Origin: Blepharisma stoltei
Taxonomy: Eukaryota > Ciliophora > Heterotrichea > Heterotrichida > Blepharismidae
Assembly (NCBI GenBank): GCA_914767885.1
Contig: CAJZBQ010000048.1
Location: 372,001-436,000 of the forward strand
Direction of reading: 5' to 3'
DNA length: 64,000 bases
In this document: in pieces, positions 30,325 through 39,379 of the stretch
How positions within the stretch are numbered: position 1 is the first letter of the stretch
Layout of the letters: every line of letters begins with the position of its first letter
The notes under the pieces: generated by a model
What the model was told of the DNA's origin: nothing
What the model saw: the letters and a program-made list of their open reading frames with translations, nothing else
Database searches by the model: none
Made by a program: the position numbers and the translations under genes

Positions 30325-31299
30325 TTACTTGCCTATGAAAAAGTTCGATGGATGCTGTCTCATCCAGCCAAACGACCTCTTGAGCTTATAGAATCTATTG
30401 AAGTATTTATACTTGCGATATCCATCTGACACGTTATAAAGCTCAACTCTCATACTCAGCATTGCAGTTTTTGCGATTTTGAATCTGAAGTAGCAGAATG
30501 GGAATGATATAACAATCATCATAAAGAACTTAAGCCAAGCAATTCTATACTCTAAGTTATCTTTTGCAGCCATGAAGTGGCAAAATTCAGCGACATCATA
30601 AGCCATTTGTGGGGTGGAAGCTGGAGTTCCGTCATCATACTCCATCATGCCGTCATAAAGAGGTCTTGGCATTCCAATAATCATATGTTTGAAGTAAGGG
30701 TTGAAATGTTTCCCTTCAGGCACATCAATTCCAAATGGTGGCTCATAGTGATAGCCTGTCATGATGTTGTACACATAGGCTGGACCACCTGGCTTGGATA
30801 TCCCGATTCTGCTCAAATCGCTTGGGAAAAGTCCTCCGTTTGCACTTCTAGCATGATCTGGGGAGATATAAGGAGAAAACATGTAGTCTGAAATCCTCTT
30901 TGGCCTGTCCATCCACTCGTGTCTAAACCAACCCTTGATGTACCAGTGGCCTGGGTTCACAGGGGCAAGCTCTTTGACAATCTCGCCTAATTCTCCTTGT
31001 CTGAAAGCCTTTTTGATGAGGAAATCGTACTTGTTCTGAGTCATTGCGTGGCAAGTGTTGCAAGAACGAGTAAAGACTTTGAAGCCACGTCGTAGCACTA
31101 AGGCACTGTAGGAGCCGAAGTAGCGCTCGTGAGGCCAATGGAATTTGTTTATCATTGCTTGCTCTTCGTAACCCTTGATACCTTGTCTTTGGCCGATATC
31201 ATCACGATAGATGAAGCATTCACAACTCTTCTTGTTTTGCCAAAGTAAGTAAACTCCTGATGCCCATAAGAGTGTGGGTGTTGTGATCAACGATACCAT
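30325..31299 (-). CDS. CYC1: Cytochrome c1 (complex III)
   Basis: A 324-aa protein. Haem c is attached through CNTCH in RRGFKVFTRSCNTCHAMTQ; the axial Met is in IIGMPRPLYDG. Family blocks SANGGLFPSDLS, GPAYVYNIMTGY and STPQMAYDVAEFCHF match mitochondrial cytochrome c1. A C-terminal membrane anchor (FFMMIVISFPFCYFRF) precedes an unusually long basic tail of ~60 residues. The N-terminus (MVSLITTPTLLWASGVYLLW) may be the inner-membrane sorting signal. Nuclear-encoded subunit of the bc1 complex in the mitochondrial inner membrane. Confidence 0.93.
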   Translation of the reverse strand: MVSLITTPTLLWASGVYLLWQNKKSCECFIYRDDIGQRQGIKGYEEQAMINKFHWPHERYFGSYSALVLRRGFKVFTRSCNTCHAMTQNKYDFLIKKAFRQGELGEIVKELAPVNPGHWYIKGWFRHEWMDRPKRISDYMFSPYISPDHARSANGGLFPSDLSRIGISKPGGPAYVYNIMTGYHYEPPFGIDVPEGKHFNPYFKHMIIGMPRPLYDGMMEYDDGTPASTPQMAYDVAEFCHFMAAKDNLEYRIAWLKFFMMIVISFPFCYFRFKIAKTAMLSMRVELYNVSDGYRKYKYFNRFYKLKRSFGWMRQHPSNFFIGK

Positions 31300-32289
31300 T
31301 TTAATGGATTTATAAAAGTTATTTTTGAATTGAGGATGATGAAAGTCCTTGGGTTTGAAAATAGGGAAATGATTGGGATTGCTTGAAAAATTTGAACGAA
31401 AAGGTTGCTAGTTTTTATCCTGCTACTAGGAAGTTCATATCGTTTATAATAAAACGAGCTGGTGATTTATTATGAAGAATTACAGAACGTTATTAGCAGG
31501 CAAGAAAGTATATATGCTGATAAGATGAATATTCATTTAATGCAAAAGAAGAAATTTAATTCAACTTCATAAATAGCTGGCCAAGTGATTACTAGAAAAA
31601 ATAAGAGTAATTCAAGCATGCCCCAGCAAAAATTACTATTGCAGTTTTTGAAATAACCAAATTACTATTTTGCATGAATTAATAATTTGTCGTAGATTTG
31701 AATATTTTAATAAAGCTCATTCATTTAAATAATTGAAAAAGCTATTTAGTTTTTTTATATATAAGAGCTCTATAAATAATAGCTTAAAAGCAAAGCTACA
31801 TTGAACTTCAAACAAAATTATTTTAAATTTTTACACTTGAGTAAAATTGTCTAATGAAAATATTTAAAGAAATATATGGCAGCTCTTAAATACTCAAAAA
31901 ATATTTTTCAAGTAGGAACACAAAATTTTGCGAGAATTTTTAGTAAATATTTTTATTATTTGTTTAACTAAAAATCTAATATAAAGCTTATAGAAGTGCT
32001 TTTCTTAAAGCCAAAAGTTTTAATTATTTTTCAATTTTTTTGAGTCATGAAGATCAATAAATAATGAAAAGATTTAGTTTAGAAAATCATTTAGTTTATT
32101 GATTGATTCTCATCTATAAGATAAATTAGAATTATTGTTATTTGAAAATTTGAGGTATCTTTTATAGTTAATTATATATTAAAAAATTAAATATCCCCTT
32201 AATTTGCAATCTTGAATTTGATTGGCTGATTTGTATCCATATCTAATATCAAAGACTATAAATAGAGTTGGTTTGAAATAAAACTTAAA
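31300..32289. other. Divergent intergenic region between CYC1 and H2A
   Basis: 990 bp of very AT-rich DNA between two divergent starts. No ORF or repeat is recognised; both promoters must lie here. Confidence 0.55.
32221..32265 (+). promoter_or_regulatory. Possible CCAAT and TATA elements of the H2A gene
   Basis: ATTGG (reverse CCAAT) at 32221-32225 and TATAAATAG at 32257-32265, ending 24 bp before the H2A ATG. Spacing resembles histone promoters, though it would leave almost no 5' leader. Speculative in such AT-rich DNA. Confidence 0.3.
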
Positions 32290-32700
32290 ATGTCAACAGT
32301 CGGAAAAGGAAAAGGAAGCAGAGGAAAAGCAGCAAGCGCTAGCAAAACTTCAAGATCACAAAAGGCAGGACTTCAATTCCCAGTCGGTCGTATCTCAAGA
32401 TTCATGAAACACGGAAAATACGCTGAAAGAGTCGGTGCAGGTGCTCCAGTCTATCTTGCAGCAGTCCTTGAATACTTGGCAGCTGAAGTTTTAGAACTTG
32501 CAGGAAATGCAGCAAAGGATTACAAGAAAACCAGAATTGTCCCAAGACACATTCAACTCGCAATCAGAAATGATGAGGAACTAAATCGCCTCATGTCAAA
32601 CGCTATTATTGCAAGCGGTGGAGCTGTACCGTTTATTCACCAAGCTTTGTTACCTGTCGGAGGAGAAAAAGGCAAAGAAGAAGCAACTCAAGATCTCTAA
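32290..32700 (+). CDS. H2A: Histone H2A with TQDL C-terminus
   Basis: A 136-aa canonical H2A. The fold runs from [16 protein letters not shown] through [20 protein letters not shown] and [18 protein letters not shown] to the docking region. The acidic-patch residues are conserved. The C-terminus EATQDL has the shape of the H2A.X motif S-Q-(D/E)-hydrophobic but with Thr in place of Ser. No intron and no insert. The 5' flank has CCAAT/TATA-like elements. It may serve as both the core and the damage-signalling H2A. Confidence 0.95.
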   Translation: MSTVGKGKGSRGKAASASKTSRSQKAGLQFPVGRISRFMKHGKYAERVGAGAPVYLAAVLEYLAAEVLELAGNAAKDYKKTRIVPRHIQLAIRNDEELNRLMSNAIIASGGAVPFIHQALLPVGGEKGKEEATQDL

Positions 32701-32903
32701 TCATAATTTAATGAATTATTTTTCAATCCTTTGTCTTAAATATAAAGCTGAAAGATACCTATGATGTTGTGATAAATAGGTAATAAGTGCAGCAGACCTT
32801 AGAAAGAAATATTTATTCCTAAGTTATTTATTAATCAGTACCCCCATTAAAGCAGTCGCATTGACTCAGGCACTTAAAACATATATATCAAAATCCTTAT
32901 AAT

Positions 32904-34770
32904 ATGTCAGCTAAAAGATACAGCAATCCAAACTTCCATCCTCGAAACGGTAATCTGCCAAGCCAAAGACAGCAATCTAACTTCAGAGCATCCCCGCCTC
33001 GCTCCTCAACCCAATCTTATACCAATCGCACTCCATCATCTTATGGCGGTAGTGACCCATCTTCTCATCAAACCTCGTCAAGAGGAGGATTCCGTCCACC
33101 ACCTTCTCAGCCTATCTCAAACCCTTCTTTCAGCTCAGATACCAATCCCAGTGCTTCTTTGCCTTCTTTTAAAAAAGATTTTTATAAAGAGAGCCCAACG
33201 GTATCTCGCCGCTCTGAAGCCGAAATCTCACAATACAGAGAGAAAATCCAAATCTCAATTTTTGGGAAAGATATCCCAAAACCTATAACATCCTTTGATG
33301 AAATCAATCTGCCAAGGGAAATTTTGAGTATCTTTAAAGAAGCTGGGTTTGCAAATCCGACGCCGATCCAATGCCAAAGTTGGCCTGTAGCTTTGAGTGG
33401 CAGAGATTTGATTGGAATTGCTATAATTATAAAATGGCGATATCTGTAGCTACCGATTGTTGATCCGTCATACACATCTAGGAAATCAGAAGTCACTCAC
33501 TCATGAGCTGTTGATGTGGCAGCATCGTTATTAAGAGTTCCGTAGAGATCGAAGCAGGTTGGCCCAACACGTGCAAAAATAGTGGAAGCTATCATGTTGG
33601 CAACCTCGTAGTGGACGTTAAGTGTTATCCGTATCTAAGTTAACTTAAGTGATTGGAATCGCCAAAACTGGCTCTGGGAAGACTGTGTCTTATGCTTTAC
33701 CTGGGATTATCCATATATTAGGCCAACAATCAATACAGCCTGGCGAAGGCCCAATTGTACTGATTCTTTCCCCTACTCGTGAACTTGCTGTACAAATATC
33801 CCAAGAATGCAGCAGATTAGGGTCTCCTTATCAAATTAATAACATTTGCATATACGGAGGGTCTTCAAGATCATACCAACAAAGAGGATTAAGAAATTGT
33901 CCTCCAATCGCCATTGCAACCCCTGGCCGACTTCTTGATTTTCTTGAAAGCGACGTCACTAATTTAAAGAGAGTGACTTTTCTCGTTATTGACGAAGCCG
34001 ACAGGATGCTTGATATGGGATTTGGCCCTCAGATAAGAAAAATAATTTCTCAAATCCGCCCAGACAGACAAACCTTGATGTGGAGCGCTACTTGACCCCG
34101 AGAAGTCCAAAACCTTGCCAATGAATTCATCTTCAACCCAATCCACATCCAAGTCGGCTCTTTAAACCTTTCTGCTAACCATGATATAAAGCAAATAATT
34201 GAGTTTATAAATGAAGAACAAAAGCTAGCATTGATTCTAACGATTCTTAGAGATATAATGGACCAAAACTGCAAAGTCCTTGTTTTCTGTGAAACCAAAA
34301 AAGGATGCGAAACTTTGGCGACTGATTTAAAGCGCCAAAATTATGAGGCTGAATCAATCCATGGAGATAAAATGCAAAGAGAAAGAGACCAAGTCTTGAG
34401 AGATTTTAGAAATAATAAAATCAGTATTATGGTGGCTACTGATGTGGCGGCAAGAGGCTTGGATATAAAAGAAGTAAATTTTGTGATAAATTTTGATTTT
34501 CCTAATGCAATTGAAGATTATGTGCATAGGATTGGAAGAACTGCAAGGGCTGGGACGAAAGGGACTGCAATATCATTTTTTACACGCAGAAATATGAAAT
34601 CTGCACAAGATTTAATGAGAATCTTAAAAGAATCAAAGCAGGAGATCCCTTCAAAGTTGGCAGAAATAACTAGCAATGATAGAAGAAGGGACCGGTCAAC
34701 AAGCAGAGGTAGACAAAATAGAAATAATTTCAGAAGCAGAAGCCCAAGAAGAGGCTATAATAAAAGATAA
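32904..34770 (+). CDS. DEAD-box RNA helicase, DDX5/Dbp2-like, split inside motif I
   Basis: A 541-aa protein from 32904-33421 joined to 33663-34770. After a Ser/Pro/Arg-rich N-terminus come the Q motif ([14 protein letters not shown]), motif I (AKTGSGKT), PTRELA, TPGR, DEAD ([14 protein letters not shown]), SAT followed by TGA-Trp (SATWPREV, as in DDX5/Dbp2), [22 protein letters not shown] and [10 protein letters not shown]. The tail is Arg/Ser/Gly-rich. The 241-bp insert falls exactly between IGIA and KTGSGKT; the gene is inactive unless it is removed. Family members act in transcription-coupled RNA remodelling, splicing and ribosome biogenesis. Confidence 0.93.
33422..33662 (+). mobile_element. 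SINE-like insertion within the helicase Walker A motif
   Basis: 241 bp flanked by GATTGGAATTGC (33410-33421) and GATTGGAATCGC (33651-33662), a 12-bp duplication with one mismatch. It begins AAAATGGCGA after a short A/T spacer, like the insert at 1135. No inverted ends. Confidence 0.8.
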
Positions 34771-34803
34771 AAATAATTTTCAATCAATTTCTTTTATGGA
34801 TGT

Positions 34804-35030
34804 TATAGCACACCCCTCGTGGTTGCTCGCCATTAAGTACCCCCTCCCCATTAAACCGCCCCTGACGGTCCTGAAAATTTTAAAATGTTAAATATTATTT
34901 GGCAAGTCCCCCTCAAATATTTTAACTTGTCAAATTAATATTTAACATGTTAAAATATTTGGGACCGTTAGGGGGTGGGTGGCATGGGGAGGGGCTCTCA
35001 AGGCCGATCCAAAATGGGGTGTAAGCTATA
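34804..35030. mobile_element. Family C palindromic MITE
   Basis: About 227 bp. Ends TATAGC(A)ACACCCC and GGGGTGTAAGCTATA are inverted, followed by CCCCTCCCCAT and GACGGTCC arms and the shared core TTTAACTTGTCAAATTAAT. A second copy is at 53374-53574. It lies between the helicase and USP genes; the rest of 34771-35248 is AT-rich. Confidence 0.7.
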
Positions 35031-35248
35031 TAAATTTATAGTCAAGTTTAATAGCCTATTAGTTTCCAGTTTCTGATAATAAAAACATTTGATATAAACA
35101 GATTTTTGATTTTTTATTTTATAATATTTACTAAATATAACTAGCATTACTTAAACTTAAATAAAATTATTATCAGAAACCAGCTATTGTTTAAGTATAA
35201 TTCAATGCCATATTTAATAATATTAGTAGTTTGCTGGAATTAATAGCA

Positions 35249-38134
35249 ATGATCTTTGAAACGACCTCAAAAAATGCATCAATATTTAGCTTTGAGCGTG
35301 CTTATATTGAGCAAAAGCCAATAAAAAAACATTTTCAGCACGACTTTTTGGTAGCACTTCTTCCAGAAGTCAACCTCAAGGAGGAAGTTTTAATGGCAGA
35401 CCCATTATCTGATCCTACTTATTCTGAAATAAATAGAAAAGAAGAATATTGACATTTGCATGAACTTGGGAAACACTATGGTAATCCTGAGCAATATTTG
35501 GTGGAAACAGACTGAATCAATGAATGAACAGAATATATAAAAGGCAGTAAATGGCCTGGAAAAATTAAAACCAAGAAGTTATTAGATGGTCAAGGCAAAA
35601 CCAAAAAAGGATTAAATCCTAAAGTTGATTACCAAATTTTCAACAGAGCGCAATGGTTGTTTCTTAAAGACCGATATGGCTCGGAAACCCCAGCGCGATA
35701 TGGAGAACTTTTAGAAACCAGCCACAGAAGTTAATCTAAATGTTATAATCCATAAGCGTATAGACCACTAGAGTTCCTATCTGGCATAAATCCATCTAAC
35801 CTAAGGATTAGCTACCTAGGTTAAAGCCATCTCTTGCGGATGCACCGTTAGTCCCGATAAGAAAGACCAAGTAGGATGATAAACCTGTCTAGCCCAGTTC
35901 TAGGGAAGAAAAAACCCTTTGAGGAGCACAAAACTTCCCTCATCGACCCTCAAGCCTAAAGGCCTACTTCAAAAAGTGACAGAGGCACTATTTTCAGCTT
36001 TATCTGGAAAGCTCGTGCCTACTCCATAGGAATTGTGACTCAGAGTTCATCTTCCGTCGATATCACAATTTTATTTCAGCCACAGAAGACATGCATCATA
36101 TGATTTTTCCACAAATGATGGAATATCTGAAAATAGAAAAGCGAATTTAAATAAATCATTTGAAATTATGCCTGGGAGTTGCAATAAAGATAATAATGAA
36201 GCTATGACAACATCTGATATTAAATTACAGACAGAAGAAGAAATTCAGGTTGTTACTTTGATGGATGAGAGCATTGAGCCTTCACACCCTGATACTATAG
36301 TTTCTACTGGCGAAAATTCGGGTTTGCAGCACACAAATTCTCTTGATTGTAACGCTCCTACCCTTAGAAATGGGAAAGTTGGCTTACTCCAAACTCATAA
36401 GCTGTCGAATTTAAATATTTATAGCCTTTTTAATTTAATGTATTTTAAAGCCATGCAATATCTTATTAACTTTTTCTAATTAATATTATAAAAAACAATT
36501 TTATTTGCATATTTATTTATTTTACTTCTTTTATGCATAAGAGCTAGAAAATCCTGGATTTTTTTGTTATATGAATTCTGCACTTCAATGCTTAATGAGC
36601 ATTACTCCTTTCCGTGATTTTTTCTATCAGCTTGAACTTACATCAAATAAACTTGTTTTTACAGAACTTATAAGCGAACTCACAAAATCAATATTTAAGC
36701 TAGAAAAAGGAGCTGTAAGACCTTCCCGGCTATGAAAGTATGTCAGCCTGTATTTTTCTCCTGGGAAACAGCACGACCTCCCCGAATTCCTCCGATTTGT
36801 TATCAACAAATTAGAAAGAGAGCTTTCTGAAAATTTCCTCCGCAGGACGATTTTTAATGGGATCACCAGCAGCCACCTTAAATGCAATTCATGCAATTAT
36901 ACTTCAATTACCAGAGAACCCTTTATCGATATTCAGCTAGAGCTTAGCTCTACTATTACAAAAAGCATTCAAAGCTACACAAAAGCTGAAAAAGTTAGCA
37001 TTACATGTGAACGGTGCAAATCCAGAGTATTTGCTACTAAAAAGCTTTCTTTTTCCAAAGCACCGTCTGCTTTGATTATTCAGTTAAAGAGATTCAGATC
37101 TCTAGGTGGAGCCCAGAAGTTAGATCAGAATTGTAAATTTCACAAAAATTTGGATTTAAGCCCTTTTTGTGAAGAAAAAGCTGACTCCCCCCTCCGTGAG
37201 TGAACAAAAAAATTTTGTTCACTCATGGAGGGGGGTTAATTTTTTTTTTTTTTAAAAAAATTTATATATAAATTTTATAGAAAATATTTTTTTTCGAAAT
37301 TTAAAAAAATCCTAATTCGCAAAAATTGGAAAGCAAATATTGATTTAATTTGTAAAATTTATGCTTTAAAAAGCAATTTGTTTAAAATTAAACAGAATTA
37401 GCTCTAGGTTTCATCATACTAATTATCACTTACTCCCCCCCCCCCCTCCGTGAGCGAACAAAACCATTAGAAAAATCGCCATTTTTTGACCAAAAACCCA
37501 CCCTCCGTGAGTGAACAAAAATTTTTTTAATAGAAAAAATTTTAATGGAAAAAAATTTTGATATATAAGTGATAATTAGTATAATGAAATCTAGAGCTAA
37601 TTCTGTTTAATTTTAAACAAATTGCGTTTTAAAACATAAATTTTGCAAATTAAATTAATATTTGCTTCCCAATTTTTGCAAATTAGGATTTTTTTAAATT
37701 TCGAAAAAAATATTTTTTATAAAAATTTTTATATATAAATTTTTTTTAAAAAAAAAAAATTAACCCCCCTCCGTGAGCGAACAAAATTTTTTTGTTCGCT
37801 CACGGAGGGGGGGGGGGGGGAGTTATATATCAAAAATTTTTTCCATAACAAATTTTTTTCTATTAAAAAAATTTTTGTTCACTCACGGAGGGTGGGTTTT
37901 TGGGTAAAAAATAGCGATTTTTCTAATGGTTTTGTTCACTCACGGAGGGGGGGGAGTGAGTATAAATTAGTTGGAGTTGGAGTACACCATGGATCGATTT
38001 TATCAGGGCATTATACAGCTTTTTGCAAACGTGGAAACTTTTGGTATGAATTTGATGATGCATCGTGCAATAAAGTAAGCTTAAAAGAAGTTTTAGCGCA
38101 AAATGCTTATGTCATTATATATAGAAGATGTTAA
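35249..38134 (+). CDS. DUSP-USP deubiquitinase, interrupted by three inserts
   Basis: A 530-aa cysteine protease from 35249-35730, 36089-36386, 36547-37184 and 37960-38134 (1593 nt). The DUSP domain (about residues 68-150) contains HYGNPEQYLVETDWINEWTE and DYQIFNRAQWLFLKDRYG. The catalytic Cys box reads GLENPGFFCYMNSALQCL, with Phe-Phe where most USPs have Asn-Thr before Cys. The zinc-binding pairs CNSC and CERC follow, then LIIQLKRF, and the His box GSILSGHYTAFCKRGNFWYEF, which lies after the last insert. Cleaves ubiquitin from substrates. Architecture is like USP4/11/15 but shorter and without UBL domains. ATG 35249 is chosen as the first in-frame ATG. Confidence 0.88.
35731..36088 (-). mobile_element. 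SINE-like insertion in the USP gene
   Basis: 358 bp flanked by the 12-bp duplication CAGCCACAGAAG at 35719-35730 and 36077-36088. GC-richer than its surroundings, without inverted ends or ORF. Orientation set by GACGG near its right end, which resembles the left end of the 18714 element; this is weak. Confidence 0.75.
36387..36546. other. 160-bp TA-bounded IES just before the USP catalytic Cys box
   Basis: TA at 36385-36386 and 36545-36546. Excision joins KVGL to ENPGFFCYMNS in frame. It is very AT-rich, starts CTCC and ends GAGC, with no match to the other families. It looks like an old, decayed IES. Confidence 0.8.
37185..37959 (+). mobile_element. Family A MITE / IES with an inverted family A copy inside
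   Basis: 775 bp flanked by TGA at 37182-37184 and 37957-37959. Excision joins EEKA to EYKLVGVGVH and brings in the USP His box. The outer copy is complete except that it is split in its TTATATATCA block by the inner copy at 37433-37825. Confidence 0.9.
37433..37825 (-). mobile_element. Inner family A MITE, inverted, nested in the USP IES
   Basis: 393 bp flanked by TTA at 37430-37432 and 37823-37825, in opposite orientation to the host copy. It is intact, with hairpin end and G tracts up to 14 nt, so it is probably a recent insertion. Confidence 0.9.
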
Positions 38135-38841
38135 AATTTAATACAAAATAATATAAGAAAGTTTGTAAATTATCCAACTGGAAAAATTTGATTTTATTTA
38201 TAAAGATAAGAGTTTGCAGTATAACTTCCTCATAATTTCCTCCAGAAAAAGCTTATTCATTAATGAAACGTTAAGCAAAGCACTAGTTGAATTGATCTCC
38301 ACAATTACTATTTTACAGGAAATTTCTGTTAAGACAGGCACTCAAAAGTCTAAAAGATTCTGTTACACAAGATTAGGAGCAGTCAAAAGAGATAGAGTGA
38401 GAAAAGAAAGTGTATAAATAGCAGCATTTACAATTTCTTGGAAAGTAGATGGTCACTAAGATTCAGGTAATCCAAAAACACAGCAATTGCGAAACCAAGT
38501 TATAAATTCCAAAATGCAAAATTGCTATCCTGTCCTTGCAACTTTGATTCCCTATGTAACAATAGTATAATAATGATAATTAATTAAGCTTATACCTAAT
38601 AATAAATAAAAAGGCATTAAAATCTTTTAATAAACAAACAACTTGCCCCAAATGCTTTTTCGCGTTATGATATTTATATATGAAATCGCGCAGTAAACTA
38701 TATAAATTAAAATTAAAATAACGCATATCAATTATTTCAATATTTATTCTTATTATATTCAGATCCTTAACGTCTATTTTCAATTTTCATAAATTTCAAA
38801 ATTAATTTTCTTATTTCTGACTGAATTAATATGAGTTTAAG
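38135..38841. other. Intergenic, convergent 3' ends
   Basis: Short ORFs exist at 38214-38417 (plus) and 38580-38783 (minus) but neither shows domain or codon evidence. No repeat recognised. Confidence 0.5.
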
Positions 38842-39351
38842 TTAAGGGAAAGCCTTCTTCGTCATTATATTGTAGAAATCTTCAGGAGTTACTTGTCCAT
38901 CCCCATCTGAATCTGCTCTTTCAATCATTTCTAAAAGCTCTTCATCAGTCATCGTTTCTCCTAGTTCCCTGGCGACTCTCCTTAAGTTCTTAATAGTGAT
39001 ATATCCAGTTTTATCATCATCAAAAAGTCTAAATACCTTATTGATATCTTCTCTTGTATCTTTATCGCTCATTCTTGCAGTCATCATATCTAAAAACTCA
39101 TCAAAATCAATAGAACCAGATCCATCCTTATCCAGATCGCTAATCATTTGATAGATTGTTTGGTTTTTTGCTTCAAAGCCTAAGCTTTGCATTGCAGACT
39201 TGAGTTCACGAGGATCGATTGTTCCAGATCCATCAGTGTCAAATAGATCAAAGGCTTCTTTAATTTCTTCGATCTCGTCCTCAGTGAGGCCTGGTCTTTC
39301 ATACTGTTTTGGATTGAACGTTTTGCCTTTTGGAGCACCTCTTCCAGCCAT
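38842..39351 (-). CDS. Centrin
   Basis: A 169-aa EF-hand protein. Four loops: [36 protein letters not shown] and [12 protein letters not shown]. Loops 1, 2 and 4 are canonical; loop 3 has Asn at position 12 and Lys at position 4 and probably binds Ca weakly. The linker [10 protein letters not shown] and [15 protein letters not shown] are centrin-type rather than calmodulin-type, and a basic N-terminus ([13 protein letters not shown]) precedes the first hand. Centrins act in basal bodies and contractile fibres; ciliates have many paralogues. It starts 29 bp downstream of the trehalose gene's end, same strand. Confidence 0.93.
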   Translation of the reverse strand: MAGRGAPKGKTFNPKQYERPGLTEDEIEEIKEAFDLFDTDGSGTIDPRELKSAMQSLGFEAKNQTIYQMISDLDKDGSGSIDFDEFLDMMTARMSDKDTREDINKVFRLFDDDKTGYITIKNLRRVARELGETMTDEELLEMIERADSDGDGQVTPEDFYNIMTKKAFP

Positions 39352-39379
39352 AATTATTTACTACTTAAGAAGATTTATT

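Noticed and set aside
36627-36896. Minus-strand ORF across the USP catalytic region
   Set aside because: Shadow of the plus-strand USP frame, which has conserved motifs.
38214-38783. Short ORFs on both strands after the USP gene
   Set aside because: No domain, no conserved composition and AT-driven; not supported.
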